Shown here: positions 1 to 11,556 of the stretch, one piece after another | Layout: every line of letters begins with the position of its first letter | How positions within the stretch are numbered: the first letter of the stretch is position 1 | Source of the DNA: Blumeriella jaapii | Taxonomy: Eukaryota; Ascomycota; Leotiomycetes; Helotiales; Drepanopezizaceae | Length of the DNA stretch: 64,000 bases | Reading direction: 5' to 3' | Assembly (NCBI GenBank): GCA_009599575.1 | Contig: VWND01000027.1 | Span: forward strand, 107,001-171,000 | Notes under the pieces: model-generated | The model's database searches: none | Told to the model about the DNA's origin: nothing | The model's input: only the letters and a program-made list of their open reading frames with translations | Translations under genes and position numbers: made by a program

Positions 1-511
1 TCTCGAGGGAGGAATCTGCTTAGCTGCAATCCATTCGCTCACTTACCCGAGGCCGGTCCTCGAACAACGATACTTATCAGAACAAAACGCTCGCGGTGTA
101 GATACAATTCCTTCGATCCTACCATTTCTAACAAGGGCAAACTCGACCGCAAATAACTATTAAGCATACAATTATTTGGCTTCCCTCCCGAAGAAGATCC
201 TATACCTGCTTCCATGGAGCAAACCCATTAACACACCCGTGACATCGACTCTCATTGCATCTCCCCCCCTAACCCTTCTCTTTGCGCGTCGTTGGCCGCT
301 CTCCTGGGCATCAGCCAATTCTCCCGAACCCATCCCCTCCCCCGTCGACTTCGCGTCCTCGGAAGATCACCTCAGCCCTCGAAAGATGCTCTGTGGGCAA
401 TCCCTCGGGCCTCGTCGGCGTCGCGTGTCGTGGCTTCGATGGATTCGCTCGCCGGCCGACCCTCTCACGTCCGTCGCAGTGATTCACGTTCTCCCCTGAC
501 GAGCTCTCTCA
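1..511. other. Intergenic, no gene supported
   Basis: Open frames occur on the plus strand here but they are low-complexity Ser/Pro/Arg readings with no domain, splice pattern or homologue I recognise. This is downstream (3') flank of the minus-strand gene that ends at 512. Confidence 0.5.
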
Positions 512-1020
512 TCAGGCTCCCTTCGTGCCGTTCATGTTCCCATTCGTGTTGCCATTCCGCGGTTGCATGAACGAGACGGTTCGACCTCCACTCGCCGGCA
601 TGACGATGACCTTGGCAAAGGCCTCCGAACTGGCTTCGTGATCCCGAATGCGCCGCTCGTGGTCCCGTATCCGCTCTTGGTGCCGCCGGACCTCTGCTGC
701 AGATTAGCATCGTTGGGAATCCCACCCTCACCTGCTTCTCCCCGCGAGCAACGGAGCGATCGGGGGAGGGGAAAAGACGGACCTTCTTTGTGCAAGCGCA
801 TTTCCTCGGCGTGCCGCAGCGCCTCTGCCTCGTAGTACTGCCGCATCTCGTACTCCTCCTGCGCAATCCGCTCCTGCTCCCGCGTCATCCGGTCCATCTC
901 GTCGGCCATCCTCTGTCGGTCTTCCGCCACCTGCGCCATCTCGCGCGCGCGCTCCTCGGCCTGCCGCTCATACTCCAGCATCTGGGGAGTGCGAGTCCCC
1001 TTCATCGTGGGGGCCGACAT
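512..1020 (-). CDS. Small coiled-coil protein of unknown function
   Basis: Two exons, 783-1020 and 512-696, joined across an 86-bp intron (GTCCGT donor, TCTGCAG acceptor). The joined frame encodes 140 residues. About residues 12-105 are almost purely charged and helical (runs of E/R/Q/M such as QAEERAREMAQVAEDRQRM and RIRDHERRIRDHEA), so a long coiled coil is predicted. The C-terminal 30 residues are Asn/Gly-rich. There is no signal peptide or membrane segment. The start was chosen as the first ATG of the charged frame. I do not recognise the family; similar short coiled-coil proteins are common and poorly conserved in ascomycetes. The exon join is supported because the repeat-like EERIRDHE register continues across it. 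Confidence 0.6.
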
Positions 1021-2452
1021 GGTGCGGATCGAGGCCAGCGAGCACAGCGACCGAGAATCCGAATCCTGCCGCGCCTATCTCTCTCTCTCTCTCTCTCGGT
1101 CCCGGCGACGACGTGCGCGAAGGTTCGATGCTGGCCTTTCTCCCCGCGACGGAATGGAATGAATGCCTTTGACGATGTCTTCTGCTCAAAGATCGGGATG
1201 GAGGAGGGAAGAGAAGCTGTGTGGAGGACACGAACTGTTTTTGCCTCGTCTGGCGTCGCAAACGGCTTTGCAAGGGGATCTCGGATCGCAAACATCGACC
1301 CGTCGTTCTCTCCTGAATCTCGTACCTTATATCACCCCCTCCCCCTTCGGCCTCCCCCTCCCCTTCGGCCTCCCCCTCCCCCTCGACCTCCCCCTCGCCC
1401 TCCCCCTCCCGCGGATCCCCGGCCCACGGGCTCGCAAGGTATCAGATCGCGGCGGGTCAAGGCCAGGAGCGCGTCTCCGTGCCTCTGCCGCTCGAGCGCG
1501 CCTGGGCTGGCGAGGGGAAACATCTCCAGATGGCGCCAGGCGGGTGCGGGGGACGTCGCCGGGGGGGCATGGGAAACCGGTCCCTTGGCCGAAACTTCGG
1601 AGGCGAGGGTGCGGCTTGGCTGATGTCGTGACACACTTTTTGCATCAGGACGGGGAGCGCCAGCTGGTGAAGCTGAGGAGGAGCCGTGGCATCGGCTGGG
1701 CCATCATGATGTTGGTTGCGCGGTCGAGGCGGCGGACGGAGGAGAGTCGGTCGTCGGTCGTCGGTCGTCGTGTTGACGGTCGCGACCGGACTGCACCAGC
1801 ACCGTAAGCGAGGGCAGGCTGGCTCTCCGAGACGGTGTCAACACCGCGTCGCTCGGTACAGTGGAGATCCATACAGCACACCGAGGACATGCAAACGGGA
1901 CCTACAGTTCATACAAACAGTTCATACAAACAGCACATGCAAACAGCACATGCAAACAGCACATCCAGTACTGTACTGTAACCAGGTACTCTACGCTCCC
2001 TACGCTCCCTACGCCATCGAGATGCGATTAAGCATCACGACGGCTCGGCGTTTCAGCGAGCTGAGAATAGAATAGAATAGGAGCGAGGAGCCGAACGGGC
2101 CACGAACCGTTCCGTTTCCAAAGCGCCGATCCATGACATTTGATTCTATTCCTGTGTGAGAGGCCGGCCATGAGACAGCGAAGCTTTTCTCAAACAAGGA
2201 GTGCCGGCGGTGCTTGGCTGGGGCAGACAGCGGCGCAGGAAACTCTGAACGAGCCGGAGACGACTGACGGGCTGGGCTGACTGACGGACTGATGGCCTTT
2301 CTCAGCGCGGAGATGGAGGCATGTACGGTGGTATGTACGCTGGTATGTACGCTGGTATGTGCTATCTACAGTCCATACAGAACGCCCGTGGCACGAGGCG
2401 ATGGTGATCGCTCGTCCAGGCGGTGCTGTCCACACGCCCAAGAGGCCTGTCG
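1021..2452. other. Intergenic with simple repeats
   Basis: No gene supported. It holds a (CT)n run at about 1079-1097, a C/T-rich imperfect repeat at about 1329-1405, a GTCGGTC-type repeat near 1745-1772, a tandem of CAAACAGTTCATA and AAACAGCACATGC units at about 1905-1965, and a GGTATGTACGCT tandem at about 2330-2360. The 8-bp palindrome CAGTACTG occurs at 1966-1973. Confidence 0.6.
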
Positions 2453-4421
2453 TCAAGCGTCCCTGGGACCATCCCCCCTCGCCCCCTTCTCTTCGTCCGC
2501 CCCTCTGCGTGCCTGCAAGTTCTCCTTTCGATTCCTCTCCTCCGCTTCCAGCCCCGTCTTCGTCTCCTCGTGCTCCTTGCTCAGCACAAAATTGCCCACA
2601 AACGCGCTCGCGACCAGACCCAGGGCCGCGAACGCCACATACATGATCCACATCGTCTTCAAGCTCTCGTAGAAGGCCGCCCTCGCAACCTCCCTCTGCG
2701 CGGGCGGGAGCTGGGCCACGATGCCCACGCTGGCACCGGCCGAGCCTCCCGACAGGGAGGCCGCCGTCGCGGGGCCGAGGGCGGCGAGCAGGGCCGGGTA
2801 GCGCTGCTGCATCTCGTTCTGGAACACGACGCCCCCGATCACGACCGAGATGGAGGTGGCGAGGTTGCGCACGAAGCCGAACGTCGCCGTCGCGGTGGCG
2901 ATGTCTTTGGGGGCGATCATGGCCTGCAGAGCGAGCAGAGGCGACTGGAAGTTGGGCCCGACGCCGACGCCGGCCACGATCTGGTAGAGGATGATCTTGG
3001 CCCAGCCGGGGCGCCGCGGGAAGTCGATGTACAGGCCGAAGCCGAGCAGGAGCACCGCCATGCCGGACCAGATCAGGGGGAGGTACTTGCCCGTCTTCTT
3101 GACGAACACGCCCGTGAGCCCGGACGTGAGGGAGAGGGACATGGCGAACGGGAGCAGATAGACGCCCGAGAGGAGCGGCGTCGCTCCCAGCACGGCCTGG
3201 AAGTAGAGGGGCGCGTAGTAGGTGCCCGCGATGAAGACGTAGCCGTGACAGAAGCACACGCCGAGAGCGGCGATGTTGGACCGGTGCGAGAAGATGCGCA
3301 TCGGCATCACGGGGTAGCGGGCGAGCTTCCACTCGTGGAGGACGAACAGGCCGGCCACGACGACGCCGAACACGATCAAGCAGACGACCGTGGCCGAGTC
3401 CCAGCGGTAGGTGACGCCGCCGAACTCGAGCCCGAGGAGGAGCATGAGGGTCCCGCCGACGATGGTGAGGGAGCCGGCCCAGTCCACGGCCTGGAGGCCA
3501 TCCCACACCGGCGTGCGCGGATTGTGCAGGTGCAGGAAGAAGAAGAGGAGGATGGTGACGGTGCCGGTGATGGGTACTGTGCGGCGTTAGACAGGTGTCG
3601 CTGGCGCGCGCGCCCCAGGCTCGACGACCTACGGTTGATGTAGAAGCACCATCTCCAGCTGACTTTTTCCGTAAAAACCCCCCCCAGAATCGGGCCCACC
3701 GCACACGCAAAGGCCCAGACCATGCCGATGATGCCGTAGTAGGCGCCGCGGTTGCGCATGCTGAAGAGATCCGTGATGCAGATGTTCACCAGAATGATGA
3801 GCCCGCCGCCGCCGACGCCCTGGATGGCTCGCGCCGCGATCAACATGCCAATGCTCACGCTCGTCGCCGCGAGCAGACTGCCGACGAAGAACACGCTCGA
3901 GGCCACCAGCAGGATGGGCTTGCGGCCCCAGATGTCGGAGATCTTGCCCCAGGACGGCACGCTCGCGGCGTTGGCGAGCAGGTATGCGGATCCGATCCAC
4001 GTGTATCCGGCATTCGAGTGGAAGTACGCGCTGATGGTCGGCAGCGCGGTCGTGACGATGGTCGTGTCGAGGCCGCGAGGAAGACGGAGGCGCAGAGCGA
4101 GAGCACAATGATGCTGGTCTGGAGTGTCGTCCGCGAATCTTCGGGGTTGGAGGGCGCAAGGTTGCGAGCTGCTGGCAGAGGAGCTGGCAGAGGAGCGGGC
4201 ACCGGAGCGGGCGCTGGCACGTCGACTTCATTGTCGTCTTTGCTGCTGGATTGATGGGGAGAGGGAGGAGAGGGGGCGAGATGTTCTGGCTGCGGTCCGT
4301 CAACGGTGGTGGTTGTGGTGGTCGAGGTTGTTGCGGTTGATGCGGTTCCCTCCCCCGCGCCCGCGCCCACGCCGGCCGCAGCTTGGGCCTCTCTTTGGCG
4401 GCGCGTATCTGGATGCATCAT
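2453..4421 (-). CDS. DHA2-type MFS multidrug/toxin efflux transporter (one-base frameshift in assembly)
   Basis: Plasma-membrane H+ antiporter of the 14-TM major facilitator group that exports drugs or toxic metabolites. Two exons, 3633-4421 and 2453-3576, with a 56-bp intron. A roughly 100-residue Thr/Pro/Ala-rich cytosolic N-terminus precedes TM1. Family signatures are visible: the LDTTIVTTALP motif, SWGKISDIWGRKP (motif A), AIQGVGGGGLI, VGPILGGVF (motif C) and WRWCFYINLPITG, which is rebuilt exactly by the splice. Near 4069-4074 the frame breaks: VFLAA and LDTTIV are in different frames and one C is needed. No GT/AG pair can explain this, so it is either a sequence error or a real lesion. 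Without the break the protein would be about 637 residues. The substrate is unknown; no biosynthetic cluster surrounds it. Confidence 0.85.
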
Positions 4422-6100
4422 CTTTGCCTTCCACTGCTTGTTGCCGTTGGCTGGGAGTTCGTGGTGTCGATGCGATGAAGGAATGCATGTACAGTACAGT
4501 GCGCGACCGACGCAACGGGCGGGCGGGCGCAAGATGTACGTGAAGACCAACCCCCGAGAACGAACGGCCGTCCCGTCATGGCGGCGCCGCGCCGATATCA
4601 GCGCTGGAGAGCCGCCTTTCTGCACTGGGGCTCACGGCCTGGAGATGCTGCCACGGGGCAACGGCGAGGCCTCTCGACCATGCTCGATTCACGCGGACTG
4701 GCATGGGCAGCTGTCTCCGGCATGGGGAGATGGCAGACGGAGCCGTGCTTTCACGCGCCAAACGCCGCGCATGTTGTTTACTTCGGCCTCGCTAAAGCGA
4801 TCCCCGTCGTCGGGGCCGAGGTTGGATGCATGGATAGAGAGGTAGGTAGGTTCTGCGAGTCTGCCATTCTGCGTCCCGATCCTCGTGGATGCCCAGCCGG
4901 CGCCGGGCATTTCTCGTCGTGGCGTGCGAGCGGCATGTTCGGACGAGTGCTTCCTTGTTGTGACCCGTCCAATCGGGACATGGCGACAGCCACCATTCGC
5001 GGCTCTGCGTGCGAAAGAACGTGACCAGTGAAATGTACAGAACATCTCTGCAGAAACCAAAGACCAGAGCACCAGCCAGTTCATCGGGTCTCGTGATGCT
5101 ATCCATTGCTTGCTCGGTGCAGTTTTCGTGCCCGTGATCAGGGATTCAAAATGCAGAACGCGAGCATGGAGAGAGTACCTAAGCATGGGACGCCAACAAG
5201 CAGCAACGGCTTTTGTGGAGCGGCAAACAACGTGATGTATAGCCATATATCCCTGAGTATCCCCTACGTCGCTCGGGGGAATGGTCTCGGTCCGTGTTAT
5301 AGATCGCGTTCTGCTTTTGCTTTTCGGCTCTGGCCAAGGCCTTCAAGTGAGCGGCCATGCACATTCTCCTCGCGAGCATCAGCACCGCTATGGGCCCTCG
5401 TCAGAAAAAAACAAGTGGCTCCCAAGCGTTTCTCCAGGTTTCTTGTCCTTCTGATCGTATACTCGAGGTGATCTTCGACCCCGAAAGGAAGAAATCTGCC
5501 GCGAAAGCCTTTGTTGACTTCTGTATTTTAAGCGAGGCTTTTCCCTTTTGATCACATAACCAAAACCAATTGATCAATTGGAAAAAACACCCAAAGCTAG
5601 GATCCAGATAATTGAAAGGGCCGTAGTTCACACCCATTTTACTGCCATTGGAAAACTGCGGATCGGCAGAATGTAGCTGCGCTGAAGATGTTCATCTTTG
5701 GCGTGTCGAACTTTACTCTTGGCAATGTAAACAAAAACAACTAGTCAGATCTTGAATTTCTCGACATCAGGATCAACTGGATCGAGTAGACCGCAATCCA
5801 CGCCCATATAGCTATCACCCAGAGGCTGTGGAGCAGCAGACGAGATTTGCGTTGGAGGCATCCGCTTTGGGCCAGTGGAAGACGGGTGTCCGGTGCATTA
5901 TAGAGCTGTTTTGCATTGTTGACTTTGTCGTCGCCGTCAGGCTCACATTCAGGCTCGCGACTGGCAGCAAACCACGCGTATAAGATCGAGAATCGCACCG
6001 ACGTAAACACTTCGACCACAACACACTTTCGCACAACTCAAGAGCCTCGATCTGAAGAACACGTCGAAACTTTCCTCTACCATTGGAACTTTCCCCTCGC
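4422..6100. other. Intergenic, no gene supported
   Basis: About 1.7 kb between the divergent MFS gene and the repeat leader of the next gene. Short open frames on both strands show no recognisable protein. A GTACAGTACAGT stretch lies at 4489-4500. An A-rich/T-rich section occupies about 5400-5750. Confidence 0.5.
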
Positions 6101-6290
6101 ACATCGATCTACCAGACTTTCTCTCTCCTCCATTGAAAATCTTTCCTTCTACGAACTCACTTCGAGATTCTCCCTCACACATCGATCTAAAAGAGTGTCT
6201 CTCTTCGCCATTGAAGATCTTTCCTTCTACGGGCACGCTTCACCATTCTCCCTCACACATCGATCTAACGAGTTCCTCTCTCCTGCAAAC
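6101..6290. repeat. 78-bp tandem repeat, about 2.4 copies
   Basis: The string ACATCGATCT recurs at 6101, 6179 and 6257, a constant 78-bp period. Intervening CATTGAA(A/G)ATCTTTCCTTCTAC blocks are conserved between the copies. The array leads directly into a second, different array (6291-6590) upstream of the gene at 6657. Confidence 0.8.
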
Positions 6291-6590
6291 GAGAAGCTCT
6301 CCCGCCCCAATCGCCATCTGAGCGCGGGGATTACCAGCTCTCACCTCAGAGCAGCATCCTGAGAAACACCTCCACCGCTTCTCCTCCAAACGAGAAGCTC
6401 TCCCGCCCCAATTGCCATCTGAGCGCGGGGATTACCAGCTCTCACCTCAGAGCAGCATCCCGAGAAGCACCTCGACCGCTTCTCCTCCAAGCGAGAAGCT
6501 CTCCCGCCCCAAGAGCCATCGAGCGCGGGGAATACTAGTTCCCACCTCAGAGCAGCACCCTGACAAGCCCCTCCACCGCGTCGAGAAAAC
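6291..6590. repeat. 101-bp tandem repeat, about 3 copies
   Basis: GAGAAGCTCTCCCGCCCCAA recurs at 6291, 6392 and 6493 (period 101 bp), each followed by GAGCGCGGGGA and CACCTCAGAGCAGCA blocks. The third copy has a short deletion. The array ends in a CA/ACC-rich stretch (about 6590-6640) just before the start codon at 6657, so it probably forms part of the promoter or 5' leader of that gene. Confidence 0.8.
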
Positions 6591-6656
6591 ATCAACACCA
6601 ACACCCACACACCCACACCCACACACACACTCCCCAACCTCTCAGGAGTCCCCAAC

Positions 6657-7143
6657 ATGCCCCACCTCCTCAACACGGGCACGATCCACAAGTGCATCGG
6701 CAAGACGGGCGGCGTGACCATCCACAACAAGAACGGCACCGTCAAGTCCTTCATCCAGCAAGGCAACTGTCGCCCGACGGGCCCCGGCTGGTGCGGCACC
6801 CACGAGCACTACTGCGAGCGCCACGACTGGGTGTACTCGAAGAAGGAGCAGTGCGTCGTCTGCGTGGGCGAGAAGAGGTAAGCAAGCAGCTCCCGTCCGC
6901 TGGCCGCCGTCTCGATCTAACATCAAAGCCAGGGCGAGGGCGGAGGCTTGGGAGCGCAACAAGCACCGGAAGAGGGACGAGCCTCGACTGGAGGAGGCCG
7001 TCGAGGCGGCCGTGGTTCCAAAGGGGACACCGCGGAAGAAGAACTGCGGGGGGAGCACCAGGACTGCCGTGAAGCAGTTGAGGGAGGAGAAGAAGAGGGA
7101 GAAGACGCACAGGCGCAGGACGGAGGATGGCAGCGGCGGCTGA
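6657..7143 (+). CDS. Small Cys/His-containing basic protein, unknown function
   Basis: Two exons, 6657-6877 and 6933-7143, with a 55-bp intron (GTAAGC donor, TCTAAC branch site, CCAG acceptor), giving 143 residues. The first half has six cysteines (about residues 13, 38, 46, 53, 66, 69), including a closing CVVC, together with nearby histidines, which resembles a small metal-binding or disulphide fold. The second half is highly basic (RKRDEPRLEEAVEAA, then REEKKREKTHRRR), compatible with a nuclear location. No signal peptide is present. I do not recognise a named family. The splice is supported because it carries the frame from the Cys-rich part into a long Lys/Arg helix in exactly the right phase. 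Confidence 0.6.
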
Positions 7144-7713
7144 GGGGATGGCGAGAGGGCCAGGATGGTGGGAGGGTCGGGACGGCGGTGGGGGACAATG
7201 TATGAGTTGTTGAAGTAAAACAGCGCCGGAGCGGCCGTGCAAGCTATGAACAGGACAGCATAGGACCATCAGAGATCAGAGAGTGCAGTGCCATCAGCGA
7301 AGTCCTTACTTAGTCTTTCATCTGATTCTCAACTCTCTGCTTTGCTTTTCACATCGAAGAAGATGGATTGCCACTAGAAATCTCGAGGTGACGGACGGAC
7401 TCGAGCTCTTGGAAGAACGGTCGTTTCGACATGTTGGATGGATAAAGCCCAGGTAAATGCAAAAGATCTGAAGAAAGCACAATGATAAACAGCTGACAGT
7501 TCCCAAATGGCAAAAGAGCAGAACGAAAAGAAAGACAGGGCAGCTAAAATGATAACGTTCAGTCACTTGGGCAGACCATCGCGGACAAAAACGCAGAACA
7601 GATAGGAAATGATTCCCAATTCCCGAGACCCTAGCAAAAACTAACACGACTGGCGACGGCAAAGAAGCTGGTTTTTCTTCTTGGTACATAAGGAATCTAG
7701 TCTCACCAGCAAT
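7144..7713. other. Convergent 3' intergenic region
   Basis: Lies between the 3' ends of the plus-strand gene ending at 7143 and the minus-strand malic enzyme ending at 7714. Nothing beyond presumed untranslated regions is visible. Confidence 0.5.
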
Positions 7714-10177
7714 CTACTCATCCTGTACCCTCCCTCCAGCCGTTCCCGCCTCCCCCTTTGCCGTTTTGGTCGCCTCCTTCCCTTCAATTAGGTTCAAAGG
7801 CCGGTAGACGGGATCCCACATCTGTTCTCGAATCCACTCTTCCAGCTCCTCATCATCAGTCGGGATTCTCTCCTCCGTAGCAAGCCCCTCTTGGACCGCC
7901 TGCTTGATGACAGCACGTGCAATCTGGACGCTGATCTCGCGGACGTTCTCCACGTCAGGTAGGAGTCCCTTGTCAGGATCGTCTAATGCCGGACTCTGCG
8001 CGGCAAGAGCCTTGACGGCCGCAACCAGCATCTTGTCAGAGAGAAGTTTGGCGCGCGAAAGCACGCAGCCAAGTCCAATGCCGGGAAAGCAGGTGCTGTT
8101 GTTGCACTCGGCTACCTCGTACGTGCGCCCTTCATACTTGACCGGGGGGAAAGGGGAGCCCGTGGCGATGAGCGCCTTGCCTTTGGACCATTGATTAATG
8201 TCTTCCGGGGAGGCCTCATGGAGGCGAGTTGGGTTGGACAGCGGGAGTATGATGGGGCGGTCGACGTGCGAGGCCATCTCCTTAACGACCTCCTCGGTGA
8301 AGGATTTCGGTTTCGTGCTGGTGCCGATCAAGACGTGGGGCTTGACTTCCTTGATCACAGAGAGGAGGCTGTCGTGATCTTTGCCGTTCCAATCCGAGTC
8401 TCGGCGAGCATAAGGAACTTGCGCCTTGGTGAGCTTGTCGCCGTGGGATTGGAGAAGGAGACCGGGCTTGTCGACACACCAGATCTGCTTGGCGGCCTCC
8501 TCTTTGGATTTGCCGCTGTCGGTGGCAATGGCGTCACGCACTTGGTCAGCAATACCAGATCCGGCTGTCCCGGAGCCGAAGACTACCATACGCATGTCGG
8601 AGAGCTTGAGATTGGAAACGTGGAGGCCGGCCATGACGGCTGCGAGCGTTACGCAACCGGTACCTTGGACGTCGTCGTTGAAGCATGGGATGGCAGGGCG
8701 ATAGCGGTCGAGAATGCGGCGGGCTGGTTGTCAGACTGTGTTCAGGGAGAGGGGATTGTGCCCAATGAGGGAGGAAACATACCATTGAGCAGGCCGAAGT
8801 CTTCAAAGTGGATATAAGCTCGCGGGTAGAGCTTCCGAGCCGACTGCACAAACTTGTCTACAAAATCGTCGTACTGCTTTCCTCTAGCTCTTGGCTGCCT
8901 CAGACCTAGATAGAGGTCGTCATTCAGAAGCTCCTCGTTGTCTGTTCCGCAATCCAGGACAACAGGAAGGGTGCGATTGGGATGGATGCCCGCGCACAGA
9001 GTGGCGAGAACGAGCTTGGCGACAGAGATGAGGATGCCACCTACGCCTTGGTCGCCGATACCGAGAATCTCTTCGCCGTCTGTGACACGTTAGATGTGTT
9101 GGGGATTGGGAGAGGACTGACCGGTGACGACTATGTAGTCGATATCATCTGGAGAACCCCATTGGGCGAGATCATCGTGGACTCGGTCGACGTCGTTGAC
9201 GTTTAAGAAGCAGCCTTCGGGGCGACGGAACAGACGGGAGTAATTTTGTATGGCATCGCCTTCTGTGGGAGTGTAGATGACGGAGAACATTTCTTTGAGG
9301 TGATCTTTGATGAGCTGGAAGGAGGGGGTTAACAGATACCACAGAGCTCAAGCAATAAGAGTAGGGAGAGACAGAAGCCAGAGGGCATGTACGAAAGACG
9401 CTCTCCAGCCTCAACCGGTTGCTCAAGAGCTTAGGCGACTAGGATCTTCGAGAATGATAAGCCAGAAAAGATACGCTCTCCGCCTCGCTTGAAGCAGTTC
9501 CTCCAGTGAATGCCGAGATTCATCAGGAATATGAGCCAGGGAATCTAGCCTTGCTTGATTCCGATACAGAATCGACCGAGGTAGACATAAGCCAGGGAAA
9601 AGGGGACGTTCTCAACCATTCTTGAAGCAGCTCCTAAATGAAGGGATTGAACAGAGAAAGGCGTAAGCAAGCCAGAGAGAATAACCTCTCCAGCCTACTG
9701 GAAACAGTCTGCTCTGAACACTGAACACCGAGAGTCCACAGACAGGACTGACTCCACGTGATGGTTCACGTGTCGGCAACCGAGTCTGGACTCGGAGAAG
9801 ACGGCAAGCTCTTCTGCACCAGTTCGACATAACCAAATCAAAAGCTGGAAACTTACACGATAGTACAGAACTTCATTCTGCTCCGCCAGACTCGTCATAA
9901 AGGTGTTCTTGGCCAAATCGTCGCTGCGGCTCGAGTACTGCTGATACGCCCTCTTGACCTGCGTATCGAGATCGCTGACATTTTGTGGCAGCAAGCCGGT
10001 GAGCTTGAACTTGATGCGCTCATCAGATGGGAAGCCGGCGCCTTTATTGAAGTACGGCGTGTTGAGAAGTGCGGAGCCGGTGAGTGCGCAGTCTTGGGGG
10101 CCGGAGGTGGAGAGGGGGAGATGGCCGAAGGAGGGGTGTTTGGAGTGAGGATTGTTGCGTTTGTGATGGGAGGACAT
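7714..10177 (-). CDS. Malic enzyme (NAD(P)-dependent)
   Basis: Oxidative decarboxylation of malate to pyruvate with NAD(P)H production. Four exons, 9857-10177, 9122-9314, 8783-9079 and 7714-8723, give 606 residues, the usual family length. Visible signatures are NEVLYYRLIKDHL, the malate-binding YTPTEGDAIQNYSRLF block, DGEEILGIGDQGVGGILISV, HFEDFGLLN, CFNDDVQGTGCVTLAAV, the nucleotide-binding VVFGSGTAGSGIAD and LPLSNPT. Introns 2 and 3 are short (42 and 59 bp), but intron 1 is 542 bp, unusually long for this window, and is full of degenerate repeats. The start at 10177 (MSSHHKRNN) was chosen because upstream in-frame codons look non-coding. No clear mitochondrial presequence is seen, so a cytosolic, NADPH-generating role is possible but not proven. 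Confidence 0.93.
9370..9720. repeat. Degenerate repeats inside malic enzyme intron 1
   Basis: The string AGCCAG begins at 9376, 9460, 9534, 9590 and 9670 (spacings 84, 74, 56, 80 bp). It is repeatedly followed by variants of CGCTCTCCAGCCT and CTTGAAGCAGTTCCTC. The copies are diverged, so this looks like an old tandem expansion within the intron. Confidence 0.5.
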
Positions 10178-11556
10178 CTTGAGAGAGGCAGCGAGGTTGG
10201 AGATTGAAGTGTATTGAAGTGTATTGATTTGTGTTGATGAGGTGGTGTTGAGAATAGCTTCGAATAGATAAGCTAGGTGAAGGAGCGAGATGACGTTGTT
10301 TTGGCCACAGCAGTGAAAGCAAAAATAGACCAATGCTTGATCTGACCCACCAGAGAGCCCGTGAGAGGCCAAACCAATCGTGCTACTGTGGATCTGGTTT
10401 GGGTGTTGCAGGAATAGATAAAAGAGACAGAAAGAAAGAATTAAGAATGAAAGGACGAGTAGAGGACAAGGAGATGGGGCATTGACTATGAGCTGGCATA
10501 GTCACCACCCACATCCAGAGCAGAATACATGAATGGGTGATTACAATACCCAGAATCCGAGATCGAAAAGCCCTCTTGGACTCGATTCGTTTTGATGGCA
10601 GATATCTGATCATCTTCTCTCCGATTGACGTCCGTCGGCTACCTGGGTTGATGCGAATCGACTGCAATGGAGCTCTGCTGGAAAGATAGAATGAATCCAA
10701 TGTTGAAGACTATGTAGGTACGCAAGGAGCCACACTCCTGTAGAGTTCCCTTGACGGCGAAGAGTGTGGACTATGAAGGTCCTGTCTTGGTCTGGCAGCA
10801 TTCCTCTCTGGAGATGCAGTCTCGTCCCGAGGAACAAGACCACAAGTCTTTCCCATCTCCATTTGGCCTCTACGCAAAACGTGTAGAGACCAGACGGCCC
10901 TCAAAAGAAGGTCTCATTTGGATGCCACGGAGGCTGAGTGATGGATCAAGGTGCTGCGGGAGGGAAAGGGGAATGTGGAGGGGAAGTACTGGAACTGAAG
11001 CAAAGATGGCTGGGCATGGTTTGAGAATTCTCCCGCCGGTTCGAACAGAAGGAAACATACTGGGATTGAAGCCGAGATAGCTTCTTGAGTAGCTGATGAG
11101 GATATTTTCCGCCTTCGCTGGTCTGTTAACATCCAGACGGGAGGCAGATAGGTAGGAACTGAAGCCGAACTAGCTTCGTCTGGAGCATCTGAATACGAAT
11201 CGACTGCTCTCCGGTCTGTCCGAGCCCAAGCTCTTGAGCTCGTTGATTCTCCAAGAGGCTGTTATCGTAGTACTGTACACAGTACAGCAAGTAGCGACAA
11301 CGAGAGAGAATGCTGCGTTCGTTGACTTGGATGGAACATGAAGAAAAGTCTGGCGCCGCTAGTCCAGATTCACCTTAGCGCAAACCGTCGATCAAGCTCG
11401 TCCAGCCTCCCGTCCAATTCCCCTGCGACCGACTCACATCACCACAACCACATCACCACATCACCACATCACCACATTACCACATTACCACAACTCACAA
11501 CACCACGACGTTTCATCAACCCTCCCCTTTCCATCAACGCTTCTCTTGCGCATAAC
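10178..11556. other. Divergent intergenic region (malic enzyme / BuGZ promoters)
   Basis: Holds no supported gene. It contains diverged repeats at about 10985-11190: TGAAGC(A/C)(A/G)A(A/G)(A/C)T(A/G)GCT-like blocks near 10993, 11066 and 11159. A GTAGTACTGTAC/GTACAGC palindromic patch sits at 11268-11287. An ATCACCAC microsatellite lies at about 11435-11490 in the presumed 5' leader of the downstream gene. Confidence 0.5.

Noticed and set aside
2190..3710. A 506-residue minus-strand open frame and a 406-residue plus-strand frame
   Set aside because: Both overlap the MFS exon in other frames and are Arg/His/Pro-rich shadows typical of GC-rich coding DNA.
5401..6034. Short minus-strand frames between the MFS gene and the repeat arrays
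   Set aside because: No family similarity, signal peptide or splice continuity.
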